Assembly (NCBI RefSeq): GCF_008364825.1
Contig: NZ_VTTO01000001.1
Span: 186,001-250,000, forward strand
Direction of reading: 5' to 3'
DNA: 64,000 nt
DNA from: Azospirillum sp. B21
GTDB lineage: Bacteria > Pseudomonadota > Alphaproteobacteria > Azospirillales > Azospirillaceae
This document shows, piece after piece, positions 1-8,464 of the stretch. Position 1 is the stretch's first letter. Each line of letters begins with the position of its first letter. The notes under the pieces are model-generated. The model saw only the letters and a program-made list of their open reading frames with translations, searched no databases and was not told where the DNA came from. Both the position numbers and the translations under genes were made by a program.

Positions 1-618
1 CACCTCGAACAGTGCGCGCGTGCCGGAGCCGGGTTCGCGCAGGATCCAGCGCCCTGCAGCCAGCGCCTCGCGGTCCACCCGCCCAAGCGCTGCCCAGGGA
101 TGGCTACCGCCCACCACCAGCCGCAGCCGGTCGCCCTCGATCGGTTCGCTGACCAGTGCCGGATCGGCCACCGCGCCCTCGGCGATGCCCAGCTCGGCCC
201 GGCCATCCCGCACGGCCTCCGCGACCTGTTCGGTGTTGCCGATGGACAAGTCGACGCGGATGCCCGGATAAGCCTCGGCGAAGCGCAACAGGCGCGGCGG
301 CAGCCAGTGGTTGCCGACCGTCTGGCTGGCTGCCAACCGCAATGATCCGCGCGACAGGCCCGACAGCTCGGCCAGCATGGTGCCGGCCTCTTCCACCTTC
401 GCCAGGATGGCACGGGCCTGACCATGCAGCAGCTGGCCGGCGGCGGTCAGTTCCACCCGGCGGCCGATGCGGTCGAACAGACGCAGGCCGTGCTCCGCCT
501 CCAGCGCGGCGATGGCGGCGCTGACCGCCGGTTGCGACAGGTGCAGCACCTCCGCGGCGCGGGTGAAGTGCAGCATCTCCGCCACCGTGGCGAAGATGCG
601 CAGCTGCTCCAGCGTCAC
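1..618 (-). CDS. LysR-family transcriptional regulator (3' part cut by window edge)
   Basis: The 206 visible codons give a typical LysR N-terminal helix-turn-helix (residues about 1-60, with the conserved TRAAEVLHLSQPAVSAAI stretch) followed by the start of the effector-binding domain. The C-terminal part lies beyond position 1. The start is a GTG whose last two bases overlap the moeA stop (GTGA at 618-615), so it is probably translated by coupling to moeA. LysR proteins bind DNA as tetramers and respond to small molecules; the ligand here cannot be read. Co-transcription with moeA hints at a role around molybdenum or anaerobic metabolism, but this is inference. Family call is firm, target unknown. 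Confidence 0.9.
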   Translation of the reverse strand, partial: MTLEQLRIFATVAEMLHFTRAAEVLHLSQPAVSAAIAALEAEHGLRLFDRIGRRVELTAAGQLLHGQARAILAKVEEAGTMLAELSGLSRGSLRLAASQTVGNHWLPPRLLRFAEAYPGIRVDLSIGNTEQVAEAVRDGRAELGIAEGAVADPALVSEPIEGDRLRLVVGGSHPWAALGRVDREALAAGRWILREPGSGTRALFEV

Positions 619-1853
619 GCGAACAGGCCGGTGAATGGCAGGAAATCGACCAGATCGCCCGGCCGAACGGCGGTTGCCTCGGCCGGCATGTCGACCAGCC
701 CGTCGGCCTCCACCATCGAGGTCAGCACACCGGAGCTGTCGCTGGGAAACTTCACGGCGACCGGCCGGCCGTCTTCGCCACGCTCCAGCCGGGCACGCAG
801 GAACTCGCGGCGGCCGGGCTTCTTGGTGAAGGTGAAGTCGGCGACCACCAGACTGCGCGGCGTGGCGATGCTGGACGCCCCCGACAGGCGCAGAACCAGA
901 GGCCGGCCGACCAGCAGGAAGGTGACCATGGCCGAGACCGGGTTGCCGGGCAGCCCCAGGAAGGGCGTGTCGCCGACCCGGCCCAGCGCCAGTGGCTTTC
1001 CCGGCTTGATCGCCAGCGTCCACAGGTCGATGGAGCCAAGTGCGTTGACCGCCGCCTTGACATGGTCCTCCTCGCCCACCGACACGCCGCCGCTGGTGAC
1101 GATCAGGTCGGCGGTGCCGGCGGCATCGGCCAGCGCCGCGCGGGTGGCCTCCGGCCGGTCGGGCAGGATGCCGAGATCGCGCACCTCCACCCCCAGCGCA
1201 TCGAGCTGTGCCGCCAGCGTGTAGCGGTTGGCGTCATAAATGGCATGGTCGGGCTTCGGCACCCCCGGCTCCCGCAGCTCGTCACCGGTGGAGAACAGCA
1301 CCACCGTCAGCCGCTTGCGCACCGTCAGGCTGGAACGGCCGACCGCGGCGGCGAGCCCGACCTCCTGTGCCCGCATCCGCTGGCCGGGGTGCAGAACGAC
1401 GGCGCCGGCCGTCATGTCCTCTCCCGCCGAACGGATATTGGAGCCCCGCTTCAGCGAGGCCGGGACCAGAACGGCATCGCCGTCCGTCCGGCAATCCTCC
1501 TGCATCGCCACCGTATCGACGCCGGCCGGGGCCGGCGCGCCGGTGAAGATGCGCACCGCCTGCCCCGGTCCGACGGTTCCCTCGAACTTGGAGCCCGCCG
1601 GCACGCGCCCCACGATGTCGAGGCGCCGGAACCCCTCTCCGGCATCGGCGGCATAGGCCCAACCGTCCATGGCGGACACGTCGGCCGGCGGTACATTGAC
1701 CGGAGCCATCACCTCCTCCGCCAGCATGCGGCCGAGCGCCTGGCGCAGCGGCACTTCCTCCGTCCCGGTCACGGCGCCGTAGCCCTGCGCGACGCGCGCG
1801 ACCGCCTCGTCCAGCGACAGGGGGGTGGGGCCGTGTGCGGAGCAATCGTCCAT
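615..1853 (-). CDS. moeA: Molybdopterin molybdenumtransferase MoeA
   Basis: MoeA inserts molybdate into adenylylated molybdopterin, the last step of molybdenum cofactor synthesis in the cytoplasm. The 412-residue protein has the family landmarks in order: SAMDGWA (60-66), FSTGDEL (187-193), SGGVSVGEEDHVK (254-266), KPGKPLALG (283-291) and GLPGNPVSA (300-308), ending in the C-terminal beta-barrel domain. Length is normal. The next gene, a LysR regulator, starts inside its stop codon. Its upstream region (1854-2035) carries an FNR-like box, which would suit cofactor supply for anaerobic nitrate reductase. No other moa or mob gene is in the window. Confidence 0.96.
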   Translation of the reverse strand: MDDCSAHGPTPLSLDEAVARVAQGYGAVTGTEEVPLRQALGRMLAEEVMAPVNVPPADVSAMDGWAYAADAGEGFRRLDIVGRVPAGSKFEGTVGPGQAVRIFTGAPAPAGVDTVAMQEDCRTDGDAVLVPASLKRGSNIRSAGEDMTAGAVVLHPGQRMRAQEVGLAAAVGRSSLTVRKRLTVVLFSTGDELREPGVPKPDHAIYDANRYTLAAQLDALGVEVRDLGILPDRPEATRAALADAAGTADLIVTSGGVSVGEEDHVKAAVNALGSIDLWTLAIKPGKPLALGRVGDTPFLGLPGNPVSAMVTFLLVGRPLVLRLSGASSIATPRSLVVADFTFTKKPGRREFLRARLERGEDGRPVAVKFPSDSSGVLTSMVEADGLVDMPAEATAVRPGDLVDFLPFTGLFA

Positions 1854-1970
1854 GGTCTCGATGTCCTCGATAAAGGTGTTCGGCGACGCGCCGGTCGGCG
1901 TCGGCTATCGCGCTCGCCCGAAGGAGCGGCCAAGTCGCGTCACCGGTACCGTCAACTGCAGCGCGCGACC

Positions 1971-1984
1971 TTGATCGACGTCAA
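1971..1984. promoter_or_regulatory. FNR/FixK-like box upstream of moeA
   Basis: TTGATCGACGTCAA matches the FNR/FixK consensus TTGAT-N4-ATCAA with one mismatch, the same A-to-G change as the box of predicted sRNA 1 in this window. It is centred 124 bp before the moeA start, in the only sizeable gap between cutA and moeA. At -41.5 it would place a transcript start near 1936. The match is short and could be chance. Confidence 0.4.
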
Positions 1985-2035
1985 GATCCTGTTTCGGCAT
2001 GTGCCGGTTGCGCGCCCCTTCCGCCTCCCGGCCGA

Positions 2036-2368
2036 TCAGGCCGTCTCCACCCGCAGCCAGTCCAGATAGGCGGGATTGCCGCGCCCGACCGCAAGCTCCA
2101 CCACGCAAGGGGTATCGTAGCTGTGCAGGTCGCGCACGCGGGCGGTCAGACGGTCGAACAGCGAGGATCGGGTCTTGGCGATCAGCACCGCTTCGTCCGC
2201 CTGTTCGACAGCGCCGTTCCATCGGTAGACGGAGGTCATGCCGTCCAGCACGTTGGCGCAGGCGGCCAGACGCTCCTCCACCAGGGTGCGGCCGATGCGG
2301 AGCGCTTCCTCCCTGGAACCCGCGGTGATGTAGGCGAAGACGAGATGGTCTGTGCCGGTTTCGGGCAT
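2036..2368 (-). CDS. cutA: CutA family divalent-cation tolerance protein
   Basis: This 110-residue protein has the CutA1 core with LAACAN (34-39), a YRWNG strand (49-53) and HSYDTP (82-87), which matches the family's HSYExP signature. CutA proteins are very stable trimeric ferredoxin-like proteins linked to copper and divalent-metal tolerance; the molecular role is unsettled. The reading frame is open further upstream, but the ATG at 2368 is preceded by a strong AAGGAGG site and gives the normal family length, so the longer start is rejected. It lies upstream of moeA on the same strand with a 182-bp gap. Confidence 0.93.
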   Translation of the reverse strand: MPETGTDHLVFAYITAGSREEALRIGRTLVEERLAACANVLDGMTSVYRWNGAVEQADEAVLIAKTRSSLFDRLTARVRDLHSYDTPCVVELAVGRGNPAYLDWLRVETA

Positions 2369-2493
2369 GGAAGGGTTCCTCCTTTTCGATGCACCTGCGA
2401 TGCGCTTTCGCGTAGGATGCCCCCACTTTGCCACAGCCCCCGCCGGGGCCGGCACCCCCCGCCCCATCCCGCTTCCGCAAGAGTTGCCCATCC

Positions 2494-2811
2494 ATGGCCA
2501 AGCCCCGCCGTTCCCCGTCCCGCAGCGCCCCGTCAGACGTTCAGGGGGCTTGGCTGCGCCGCGGTCTGAACCAGCCGGGCGGCAAGCTGCCGCTGTTCGA
2601 CGAACGGGGCCAGCGCGTGAAGAAGGCGACCGTCGAGGCCTGCCTGAAGGCCGGCTGGGCGGAACGCTGGTTCGACAATCCGCTGAAGCCGGACTGGTTG
2701 GTCTGCCGCCTGACCGAAGCCGGGCAGGTTGCGCTGAATGGACATGGCGGAAACGAAGAAGCCCCCGCCGATGGGGCGGAGGATGAGGCGCGCCAAGGTG
2801 CGCTGATCTGA
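2494..2811 (+). CDS. Small basic protein of unknown function
   Basis: A 105-residue protein that I do not recognise. The first 20 residues are rich in Lys, Arg, Ser and Pro and probably disordered. The middle (about 20-85) looks folded, with a pattern GAWLRRGLNQPGGKLPLFDE then a helix KKATVEACLKAGWAERWF and a strand WLVCRLTEAGQVAL, which could be a small winged helix. The tail is acidic. I chose the ATG at 2494 over an upstream in-frame ATG because the extra N-terminal residues are a proline-rich low-complexity run. It is divergent from cutA and convergent with the hybrid kinase. Confidence 0.65.
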   Translation: MAKPRRSPSRSAPSDVQGAWLRRGLNQPGGKLPLFDERGQRVKKATVEACLKAGWAERWFDNPLKPDWLVCRLTEAGQVALNGHGGNEEAPADGAEDEARQGALI

Positions 2812-2881
2812 GATCGATTGGTGGTGCGGCGGCACGACCGCCTCCGCCCTTATCGGACGCCCCCGTTACTGGGCGACCCTG

Positions 2882-4081
2882 TCACTGGGCGATTTGGGCG
2901 ACGCCGTCGACGCGCTTGATCCGAAGCAGCCTGTCGACCTCGGCCTGCAGTTGGCGCGGGGTCACGGGCTTGTGCAGCACGGCCACGCCATGGGCGGAGA
3001 CGTCGGCCAGCGTGTCGATGCCGGTCTCGCCGGTCAGGATCATGGCGGGGATCTCCTCCCCATAACGTTCACGGACGCGGCGGATCACTTCCGTGCCGAC
3101 ACGCCCCTCGCGCAGCCGGTAATCGGCGATGACGATGTCCGGCGCCCGGTCCAGAGCCTCCAGCCGGTCCATCGCCCGGTCGGGGCCGTCCGCCGCGACC
3201 ACGCGGAATCCCCACTCGGTCAGCACCGTTTGCAGCCCCAGCAGCACCACGGCGTCGTCGTCCACCAGCACCGCCAGCCGCGGCCGGTCGATCACCGGCC
3301 GGCGATCCACCCCGCCCGCGCGGGTGGGGATCAGGCGGGCCGGAGCCAGCGGCACCAGCACCCGGAAGGCGGAGCCCTGCCCCTGCACCGAGCGCACCTG
3401 TACCGGATGGTCGAGCAGCTGCGACAGCCGCCGCACGATGGCAAGCCCCAGCCCAAGGCCGCGCAGCCGGTCGCGCTCCGGATTGCCGACCTGATGAAAC
3501 TCCTCGAAGATGCGGTCGAGATGTTCGGGCGGGATGCCGATACCGGTGTCCTGCACCTCGATGGCCAGCCTCTCGCCATCGACCCGGCAGCGGATGCGGA
3601 TGGCGCCGGCCTCGGTATAGCGCAGGGCGTTGTCGACCAGATTGCGCAACAGCTGCATCAGCAATCCGCGGTCCGTCCGCAGAACGGCCTCGCAGCCCTC
3701 CACCCGCCAGACCAGCCCCTTGGCGGTGGCCTGCTCGGCATAGGCGGAATCGAGCGCGTCTGTGATCTCGCTGGCGGCAAACGTGTCCAGCACCGGCGTG
3801 ACCACGCCCGCCTCCAGCCGGGAAACCTCCAGCAAGCCGTCCAGCAGCCCTTTCATGGTATCCAGCCCCTGGTCGAGCCGGGACAGCAGGTCGCGCCCGT
3901 TGTGGTCGCCGACATGGCGGGCCAGGGCCGCGGACAGGAAGAACAGGGCTTGCAGGGGTTGGCGGAGATCGTGGCTGGCCGCGGCGAGGAACTTCGACTT
4001 GGCGAGATTGGCGCGCTCGGCCTCCTCCCGGGCGGCGTCGCGCTCCGCTTCCAGCGACTGAAGGCGATGAATGAGACTCAT
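2882..4081 (-). CDS. Hybrid sensor histidine kinase / response regulator without input domain
   Basis: A 399-residue soluble hybrid kinase. It starts with a short coiled coil (5-30), then the HisKA dimerisation domain with ASHDLRQPLQAL (phospho-His 37), the N box RNLVDNALRYT (146-156), G1 box DTGIGIP (178-184) and G2 box RGLGLGLAIV (207-216). A C-terminal receiver (about 268-390) has acidic triad DDD (274-276), phospho-acceptor Asp320, Thr350 and Lys371. There is no PAS, transmembrane or other sensor region, so the signal must come from a partner or from the coiled coil. It resembles the C-terminal half of the kinase at the right end of the window. A TTAA-rich patch lies about 72-100 bp upstream of its start. 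Confidence 0.93.
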   Translation of the reverse strand: MSLIHRLQSLEAERDAAREEAERANLAKSKFLAAASHDLRQPLQALFFLSAALARHVGDHNGRDLLSRLDQGLDTMKGLLDGLLEVSRLEAGVVTPVLDTFAASEITDALDSAYAEQATAKGLVWRVEGCEAVLRTDRGLLMQLLRNLVDNALRYTEAGAIRIRCRVDGERLAIEVQDTGIGIPPEHLDRIFEEFHQVGNPERDRLRGLGLGLAIVRRLSQLLDHPVQVRSVQGQGSAFRVLVPLAPARLIPTRAGGVDRRPVIDRPRLAVLVDDDAVVLLGLQTVLTEWGFRVVAADGPDRAMDRLEALDRAPDIVIADYRLREGRVGTEVIRRVRERYGEEIPAMILTGETGIDTLADVSAHGVAVLHKPVTPRQLQAEVDRLLRIKRVDGVAQIAQ

Positions 4082-4263
4082 GCGACCACGGCTCTCACGG
4101 AGTATTGGGGTTCCCGAAGGCGCCCCGTTTCCATTTTAGAACAGAACCGGGGTTAATGTTAAACTGCATTAACCATAACTCTGCTGCAGCGCGCAACCCC
4201 TCCCAGGCATATGTGCCGCATGGGCAGGGTCGATGAAGAAAAGGTTAATGCCTGTGCATATGC

Positions 4264-4292
4264 GAAAGCCCCGGCAATTTCCCGGGGCTTTC
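4264..4292. terminator. Bidirectional intrinsic terminator
   Basis: GAAAGCCCCGG (4264-4274) and CCGGGGCTTTC (4282-4292) form a perfect 11-bp GC-rich stem with a 7-nt loop. It sits about 70 bp after the DUF1127 gene (minus strand) and upstream of the divergent hybrid kinase promoter, so it most likely ends the DUF1127 transcript. Confidence 0.7.
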
Positions 4293-4360
4293 CGCATTCG
4301 GGACTCGGATGGACCGCCGGGCGCCAGACGCTTTGGGCAAGCCCTTCGATAGTCCGGCTA

Positions 4361-4573
4361 TCAATAGCCGCGACGAACCGCGTTGTGGATCTCGCCCCGG
4401 GTCAGACCGATGTCGGACAGTTCGGCGTCGGACATGTGGTTCAGCTCACTTTCCGCGCGACGAAGTTCAATTCGTTCGCGAACCCAATGAACGACACGTT
4501 GAAAGACAGTGCTTCCCTTTGTTCCGACATCAAACAATTCACAGGACGTTGACTGCATCGAAGAGTAGGCCAT
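4361..4573 (-). CDS. DUF1127 family small protein
   Basis: A 70-residue protein whose C-terminal half carries the DUF1127 pattern: an amphipathic helix (RERIELRRAESELNHMSD) followed by AELSDIGLTRGEIHNAVR. The family has an Arg-rich, YjiS-like motif; some alphaproteobacterial members are RNA-binding proteins involved in stress, phosphate and sRNA metabolism. The ATG at 4573 follows AGGAG. It is a stand-alone gene with its own terminator. No sRNA resembling those that accompany some DUF1127 genes was found in its 3' region. Confidence 0.9.
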   Translation of the reverse strand: MAYSSMQSTSCELFDVGTKGSTVFQRVVHWVRERIELRRAESELNHMSDAELSDIGLTRGEIHNAVRRGY

Positions 4574-4728
4574 GATGATCTCCTGCGCTTGGCGCTCTAT
4601 TACATGAGGCTATTTTGCCTTCCGCACCCGCGAAATCAATGGCAGGGCCTCTGCGGCGCGGCGGCGGCAGACCTGCGCGAATTCGATAGAACCTTCGTAG
4701 GCAAATGGAGCCAGATCAAAGCGGGCAC

Positions 4729-4760
4729 AAAAAAACGCGCGGGGGTTTCCCTCCGCGCGT
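4729..4760 (-). terminator. Intrinsic terminator of the alaC-hom-glpX transcript
   Basis: On the minus strand an 8-bp stem (ACGCGCGG at 4735-4742 with CCGCGCGT at 4753-4760, 10-nt loop) is followed by seven T residues (complement of 4729-4735). It starts 31 bp after the glpX stop codon. Confidence 0.85.
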
Positions 4761-4791
4761 CTTCGAAAACAAAAGCTTGATGCTGTCAGGC

Positions 4792-5793
4792 TTACTTGAC
4801 GGCCGGCTTGCGCGACAGGTTGTGGTGCGCCTCGATGTAGCGGACCGTACCCGACTTGGAGCGCATGATGACCGAGTGGGTGTAGGCGCCGCCCGGAACG
4901 CGGCGGACACCCTTCAGCATGGCGCCGTCGGTGACACCGGTCGCGGCGAACATGACATTGCCACGCGCCAGCTCGTGCAGGCTGTACTTCTTGTCCAGGT
5001 CGGTGACGCCCCACTTGGCGGCACGGGCGCGCTCGTCGTCGTTGCGGAACAGCAGACGGCCCTGGAACTGGCCGCCGATGCAGCGCAGGGCCGCGGCGGC
5101 AAGCACGCCTTCCGGGGCACCGCCGGAGCCGACATACATGTCCACACCGGTGCCGGCTTGGCTGGTAGCGATGACGCCCGACACGTCGCCGTCGTTGATC
5201 AGCATGATGCGGGCGCCGGCTTCGCGGACGCGGGCGATCAGCTCGGCATGGCGCGGACGGTTCAGGATGCAAACCAGCAGCTCCTGCACCTCGGTGCCCT
5301 TGGCGGCGGCCAGCGCCTTCAGGTTGTTGGCCGGCGTCTCGTCCAGGTCGACGATGTTGTCCGGCAGGCCGGCGCCGACGGCGATCTTGTCCATGTACAC
5401 GTCGGGGGCGTTCAGGAAGCCGCCCTCCTCCGCCATGGCGATCACGGCCAGCGAATTCGGACCGCCGGTGGCGCAGATGGTGGTGCCTTCCAGCGGGTCG
5501 AGCGCGATGTCGACCTTCGGACCGGAACCGATGCCGGCACCGACCTTCTCGCCGATGTAGAGCATCGGGGCCTCGTCGCGCTCACCCTCGCCGATCACGA
5601 CGGTGCCGTCGATGTAGAGCGTGTTGAGCGCCTGGCGCATGGCGTCGACCGCGGCCTGGTCGGCCAGCTTCTCGTCGCCGCGACCCATCAGCAGCGAGGC
5701 CGACAGGGCGGCGGCCTCGGTCACGCGGACGGCCTCCAGCGCGAGGTTGCGGTCCATGTGGGACAGATCGACATGCGTAGACGGCGTAGACAT
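4792..5793 (-). CDS. glpX: Class II fructose-1,6-bisphosphatase GlpX
   Basis: GlpX hydrolyses fructose-1,6-bisphosphate in gluconeogenesis, and in autotrophs often also sedoheptulose bisphosphate. The 333 residues show metal and substrate motifs GEGERDEAP (68-76) and DPLEGTT (99-105) plus the glycine-rich GSGGAPEGVLAA loop near residue 215. Length is normal. It is the last gene of the alaC-hom-glpX run, 92 bp after hom, and is followed by a clear terminator. This order is common in alphaproteobacteria, where recJ often follows; here recJ is absent and DUF1127 takes its place. Confidence 0.96.
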   Translation of the reverse strand: MSTPSTHVDLSHMDRNLALEAVRVTEAAALSASLLMGRGDEKLADQAAVDAMRQALNTLYIDGTVVIGEGERDEAPMLYIGEKVGAGIGSGPKVDIALDPLEGTTICATGGPNSLAVIAMAEEGGFLNAPDVYMDKIAVGAGLPDNIVDLDETPANNLKALAAAKGTEVQELLVCILNRPRHAELIARVREAGARIMLINDGDVSGVIATSQAGTGVDMYVGSGGAPEGVLAAAALRCIGGQFQGRLLFRNDDERARAAKWGVTDLDKKYSLHELARGNVMFAATGVTDGAMLKGVRRVPGGAYTHSVIMRSKSGTVRYIEAHHNLSRKPAVK

Positions 5794-5885
5794 CGTGTGC
5801 TCCCCCCGACTCTTCGGTCGTATAAGGCTGTGTTCGGTTATTCTGGGAAACGGGGCAGGTCAGGACTGTCCTGTTTGGGAAGGGC

Positions 5886-7190
5886 TTAGAACTGCTCGAT
5901 CCGGATCATCCGCGGCGGCTCCAGCACGTTGTCGCTGGCCGCGATGGTCGCAAGCGCGCGCTGCATGGCCGCCTCGTCGGTGTCATGGGTGGTGAGGACC
6001 ACCGGAACGCCTTCGCCCGGCGAGCGGCCGCGCTGCAGGAACTGCTCCATGGAGACGTTCTGGTCACGCATCGCCGCTGCGATATCCGCTATCACACCGG
6101 GGCGGTCCACCACCATCAGGCGGACGTAGTACGACCCGCGGCGGGCTTCCATCGGCGAGGGGGTTGCCGCGCCCAGCCGATCGGCCGGAACGCCGAAAGT
6201 GGGCGTAGACCGCCCGCGGGCGATGTCGATCAGGTCGGCGACCACCGCCGACGCGGTCGGCCCGGCACCGGCCCCGCGGCCGACGAACAGAACGCGGTCG
6301 GCGAAATCCGCCTGGGCAACCACGGCGTTGAACACGCCGTCGACCGACGCGATCGGCGCGGTCTTCGGCACCATGCAGGGATGGACGCGCTGCTCGACGC
6401 CCGCATCGGTGCGACGTGCGATGCCCAGCAGCTTGATGCGGAAGCCCAACTGGTCGGCATAGTCGAAATCGACCGCCGAGACCTGCCGGATGCCTTCGAT
6501 GTAGACGGAGGAGAAATCGACCGGCGTGCCGAAGGCGACGGAGGCGAGGATCGCCAGCTTGTGGGCGGCATCGACACCGTCGATGTCGAAGCTGGGATCG
6601 GCCTCGGCATAACCCAGGGCCTGGGCATCGGCCAGCACGTCGGCGAAGTCGCGGCCGGTGGTCCGCATCTCCGTCAGGATGTAGTTGCAGGTGCCGTTCA
6701 GGATGCCGTGGATTTCCGACACGGCATTGGCGGCCAGACCCTCGCGCAGTCCCTTGATGATCGGGATACCGCCGGCCACCGCCGCCTCGAAGGCGACGGT
6801 CAGGCCGCGCGATTCGGCCTTCTGCGCGATCTCGGTGCCATGGACCGCCAGCAGAGCCTTGTTCGCGGTGACCACATGCTTGCCGGTCTCCAGCGCGGTG
6901 GCGACGGTGTCGCGCGCCGGGCCTTCCGACCCGCCGATCAACTCCACCACCAGATCGGCACCGGCCTGGGCGGCCATGGCGACGGGATCGTCGAACCACT
7001 GGACGCGCGACAGGTCGACGCCGCGGTCCTTGCCCTTGGACCGCGCGCTGACCGCGACCACCTCGATCCGGCGGCCGCAGCGCTGTTCGATCAGCGAACC
7101 TTGCGTGTCCAGCAGCTTCAGGACACCGGCGCCGACCGTACCAAGGCCGGCGACGGCGATTTTCAGGGGGGCTTGCTGGGCGTTCGGCAT
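5886..7190 (-). CDS. hom: Homoserine dehydrogenase
   Basis: The enzyme reduces aspartate semialdehyde to homoserine, the branch point to threonine and methionine. The 434 residues contain an N-terminal Rossmann motif GLGTVG (15-20), catalytic-region TANKALLA (108-115), NGTCNYIL (165-172) and EADPSFDIDG (197-206), and a C-terminal ACT domain from about residue 350, the usual site of threonine feedback control. The start ATG shares one base with the alaC stop (TGATG), so the two are translationally coupled. The reading frame stays open far upstream inside alaC in another frame, but that extension is a shadow. Confidence 0.96.
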   Translation of the reverse strand: MPNAQQAPLKIAVAGLGTVGAGVLKLLDTQGSLIEQRCGRRIEVVAVSARSKGKDRGVDLSRVQWFDDPVAMAAQAGADLVVELIGGSEGPARDTVATALETGKHVVTANKALLAVHGTEIAQKAESRGLTVAFEAAVAGGIPIIKGLREGLAANAVSEIHGILNGTCNYILTEMRTTGRDFADVLADAQALGYAEADPSFDIDGVDAAHKLAILASVAFGTPVDFSSVYIEGIRQVSAVDFDYADQLGFRIKLLGIARRTDAGVEQRVHPCMVPKTAPIASVDGVFNAVVAQADFADRVLFVGRGAGAGPTASAVVADLIDIARGRSTPTFGVPADRLGAATPSPMEARRGSYYVRLMVVDRPGVIADIAAAMRDQNVSMEQFLQRGRSPGEGVPVVLTTHDTDEAAMQRALATIAASDNVLEPPRMIRIEQF

Positions 7191-8464
7191 CAGGCTTTCG
7201 CTTTCTCGGATTCCAAAAGGGCGGCGCGGGCCGCCGGGTCCTTGCTCGCCGCAACGCCGCCGGCGTTGGAACGGAAGAACTCCTTGATGTTGCGGGTCGC
7301 CTGACGGATGCGGTGGACGTTCTCCACCATCGCCAGACGGACATGGCCGTCGCCGTATTCGCCGAAACCGATGCCGGGCGCCACCGCGACCTCCGCCTGC
7401 TGCAGCAGCAGCTTGGAGAATTCCAGCGAGCCCAGATGGGCGAACTGCGGCGGGATCGGCGCCCAGGCGAACATCGACGCCTTCGGGCTGGGAACCTCCC
7501 AGCCGGCGGCGGCCAGCCCCTCGATCATCACGTCGCGGCGCTGCTTGTACATGTCGCGGACCTGCTGCACGCAGTCCTGCGGACCGTTCAGCGCGGCGGC
7601 GGCGGCGACCTGGATCGGCGTGAAGGCACCGTAGTCGAGATACGACTTGATGCGGGCCAGCGCGGTGATCAGCGTCTTGTTGCCGGTCGCAAAGCCGATG
7701 CGCCAGCCGGCCATCGAATAGGTCTTCGACATCGAGGTGAACTCGACCGCGATCTCGCGCGCTTCCGGGATCTCCAGGATCGACGGCGGCGGGTCGTTGT
7801 CGAAGAAGATCTCGGCATAGGCCAGATCGGACAGGATGTAGATGCCGTGCTTGCGGCAGAACTCCACGATCGGGCGGTAGAAGTCCAGCCCGACCACCTC
7901 GGCCGTCGGATTCGACGGGTAGTTCAGCACCAGCGCCAGCGGCTTCGGCACGCTGTGGCGCACGGCGCGCTCCAGCATGATCATGAAGCTGTCGATGTCG
8001 GTCGACGCCCCATTCTCCATGCCCACCGGCAGGTGGCGCACCGAGGCGCCGGCCAGGATGAAGCCGAAGGGATGGATCGGATAGCTGGGGTTCGGCACCA
8101 GGATGATGTCGCCCGGGCTGGTGATCGCCTGGGCGAGGTTCGCCAACCCTTCCTTCGAGCCGATGGTGACGATGCACTCGGTCTCGGGGTCGATGTCGAC
8201 GTTGAAGCGGCGCTTGTAATATGCGGCATGGGCCTTGCGCAGGCCGGGGATGCCGCGGGAGTTCGAGTAGCGGTGCGTCTTCGGATCGCGCACGGCCTCG
8301 ACCAGCTTGTCGACGATGTGCTGCGGGGTCGCCTGGTCGGGATTGCCCATGCCGAGGTCGATGATGTCGGCGCCGTTGGCCCTAGCTCGCGCCTTCATCG
8401 CGTTCACTTCGGCGAAGACGTAGGGCGGCAGGCGCTTGATGCGATGGAATTCGTTGTTCGACAT
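7190..8464 (-). CDS. alaC: Alanine transaminase-type class I/II aminotransferase (AlaC-like)
   Basis: A 424-residue fold-type I PLP aminotransferase. Motifs are LGMGNPD (37-43), NYPSNPT (181-187), DLAYAE (213-218) and the PLP lysine in SMSKTYSMAGWRIGF (Lys247). It is closest in pattern to the AlaC/YfdZ group, which makes alanine from pyruvate; related sequences are often labelled LL-diaminopimelate aminotransferase, so substrate is inferred from the family and from the conserved pairing with hom. It heads the alaC-hom-glpX operon, with GGAGC just before the ATG. Confidence 0.88.
   Translation of the reverse strand: MSNNEFHRIKRLPPYVFAEVNAMKARARANGADIIDLGMGNPDQATPQHIVDKLVEAVRDPKTHRYSNSRGIPGLRKAHAAYYKRRFNVDIDPETECIVTIGSKEGLANLAQAITSPGDIILVPNPSYPIHPFGFILAGASVRHLPVGMENGASTDIDSFMIMLERAVRHSVPKPLALVLNYPSNPTAEVVGLDFYRPIVEFCRKHGIYILSDLAYAEIFFDNDPPPSILEIPEAREIAVEFTSMSKTYSMAGWRIGFATGNKTLITALARIKSYLDYGAFTPIQVAAAAALNGPQDCVQQVRDMYKQRRDVMIEGLAAAGWEVPSPKASMFAWAPIPPQFAHLGSLEFSKLLLQQAEVAVAPGIGFGEYGDGHVRLAMVENVHRIRQATRNIKEFFRSNAGGVAASKDPAARAALLESEKAKA

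Noticed and set aside
4153-4172. CtrA site before the left hybrid kinase
   Set aside because: The half-sites are 6 bp apart, not 7, so it fails the consensus; kept only as a finding.
4293-4360. Possible CU-rich sRNA in the 3' region of the DUF1127 gene
   Set aside because: Such sRNAs accompany some DUF1127 genes, but no CCUCCUCC-type motif or extra hairpin is present here.
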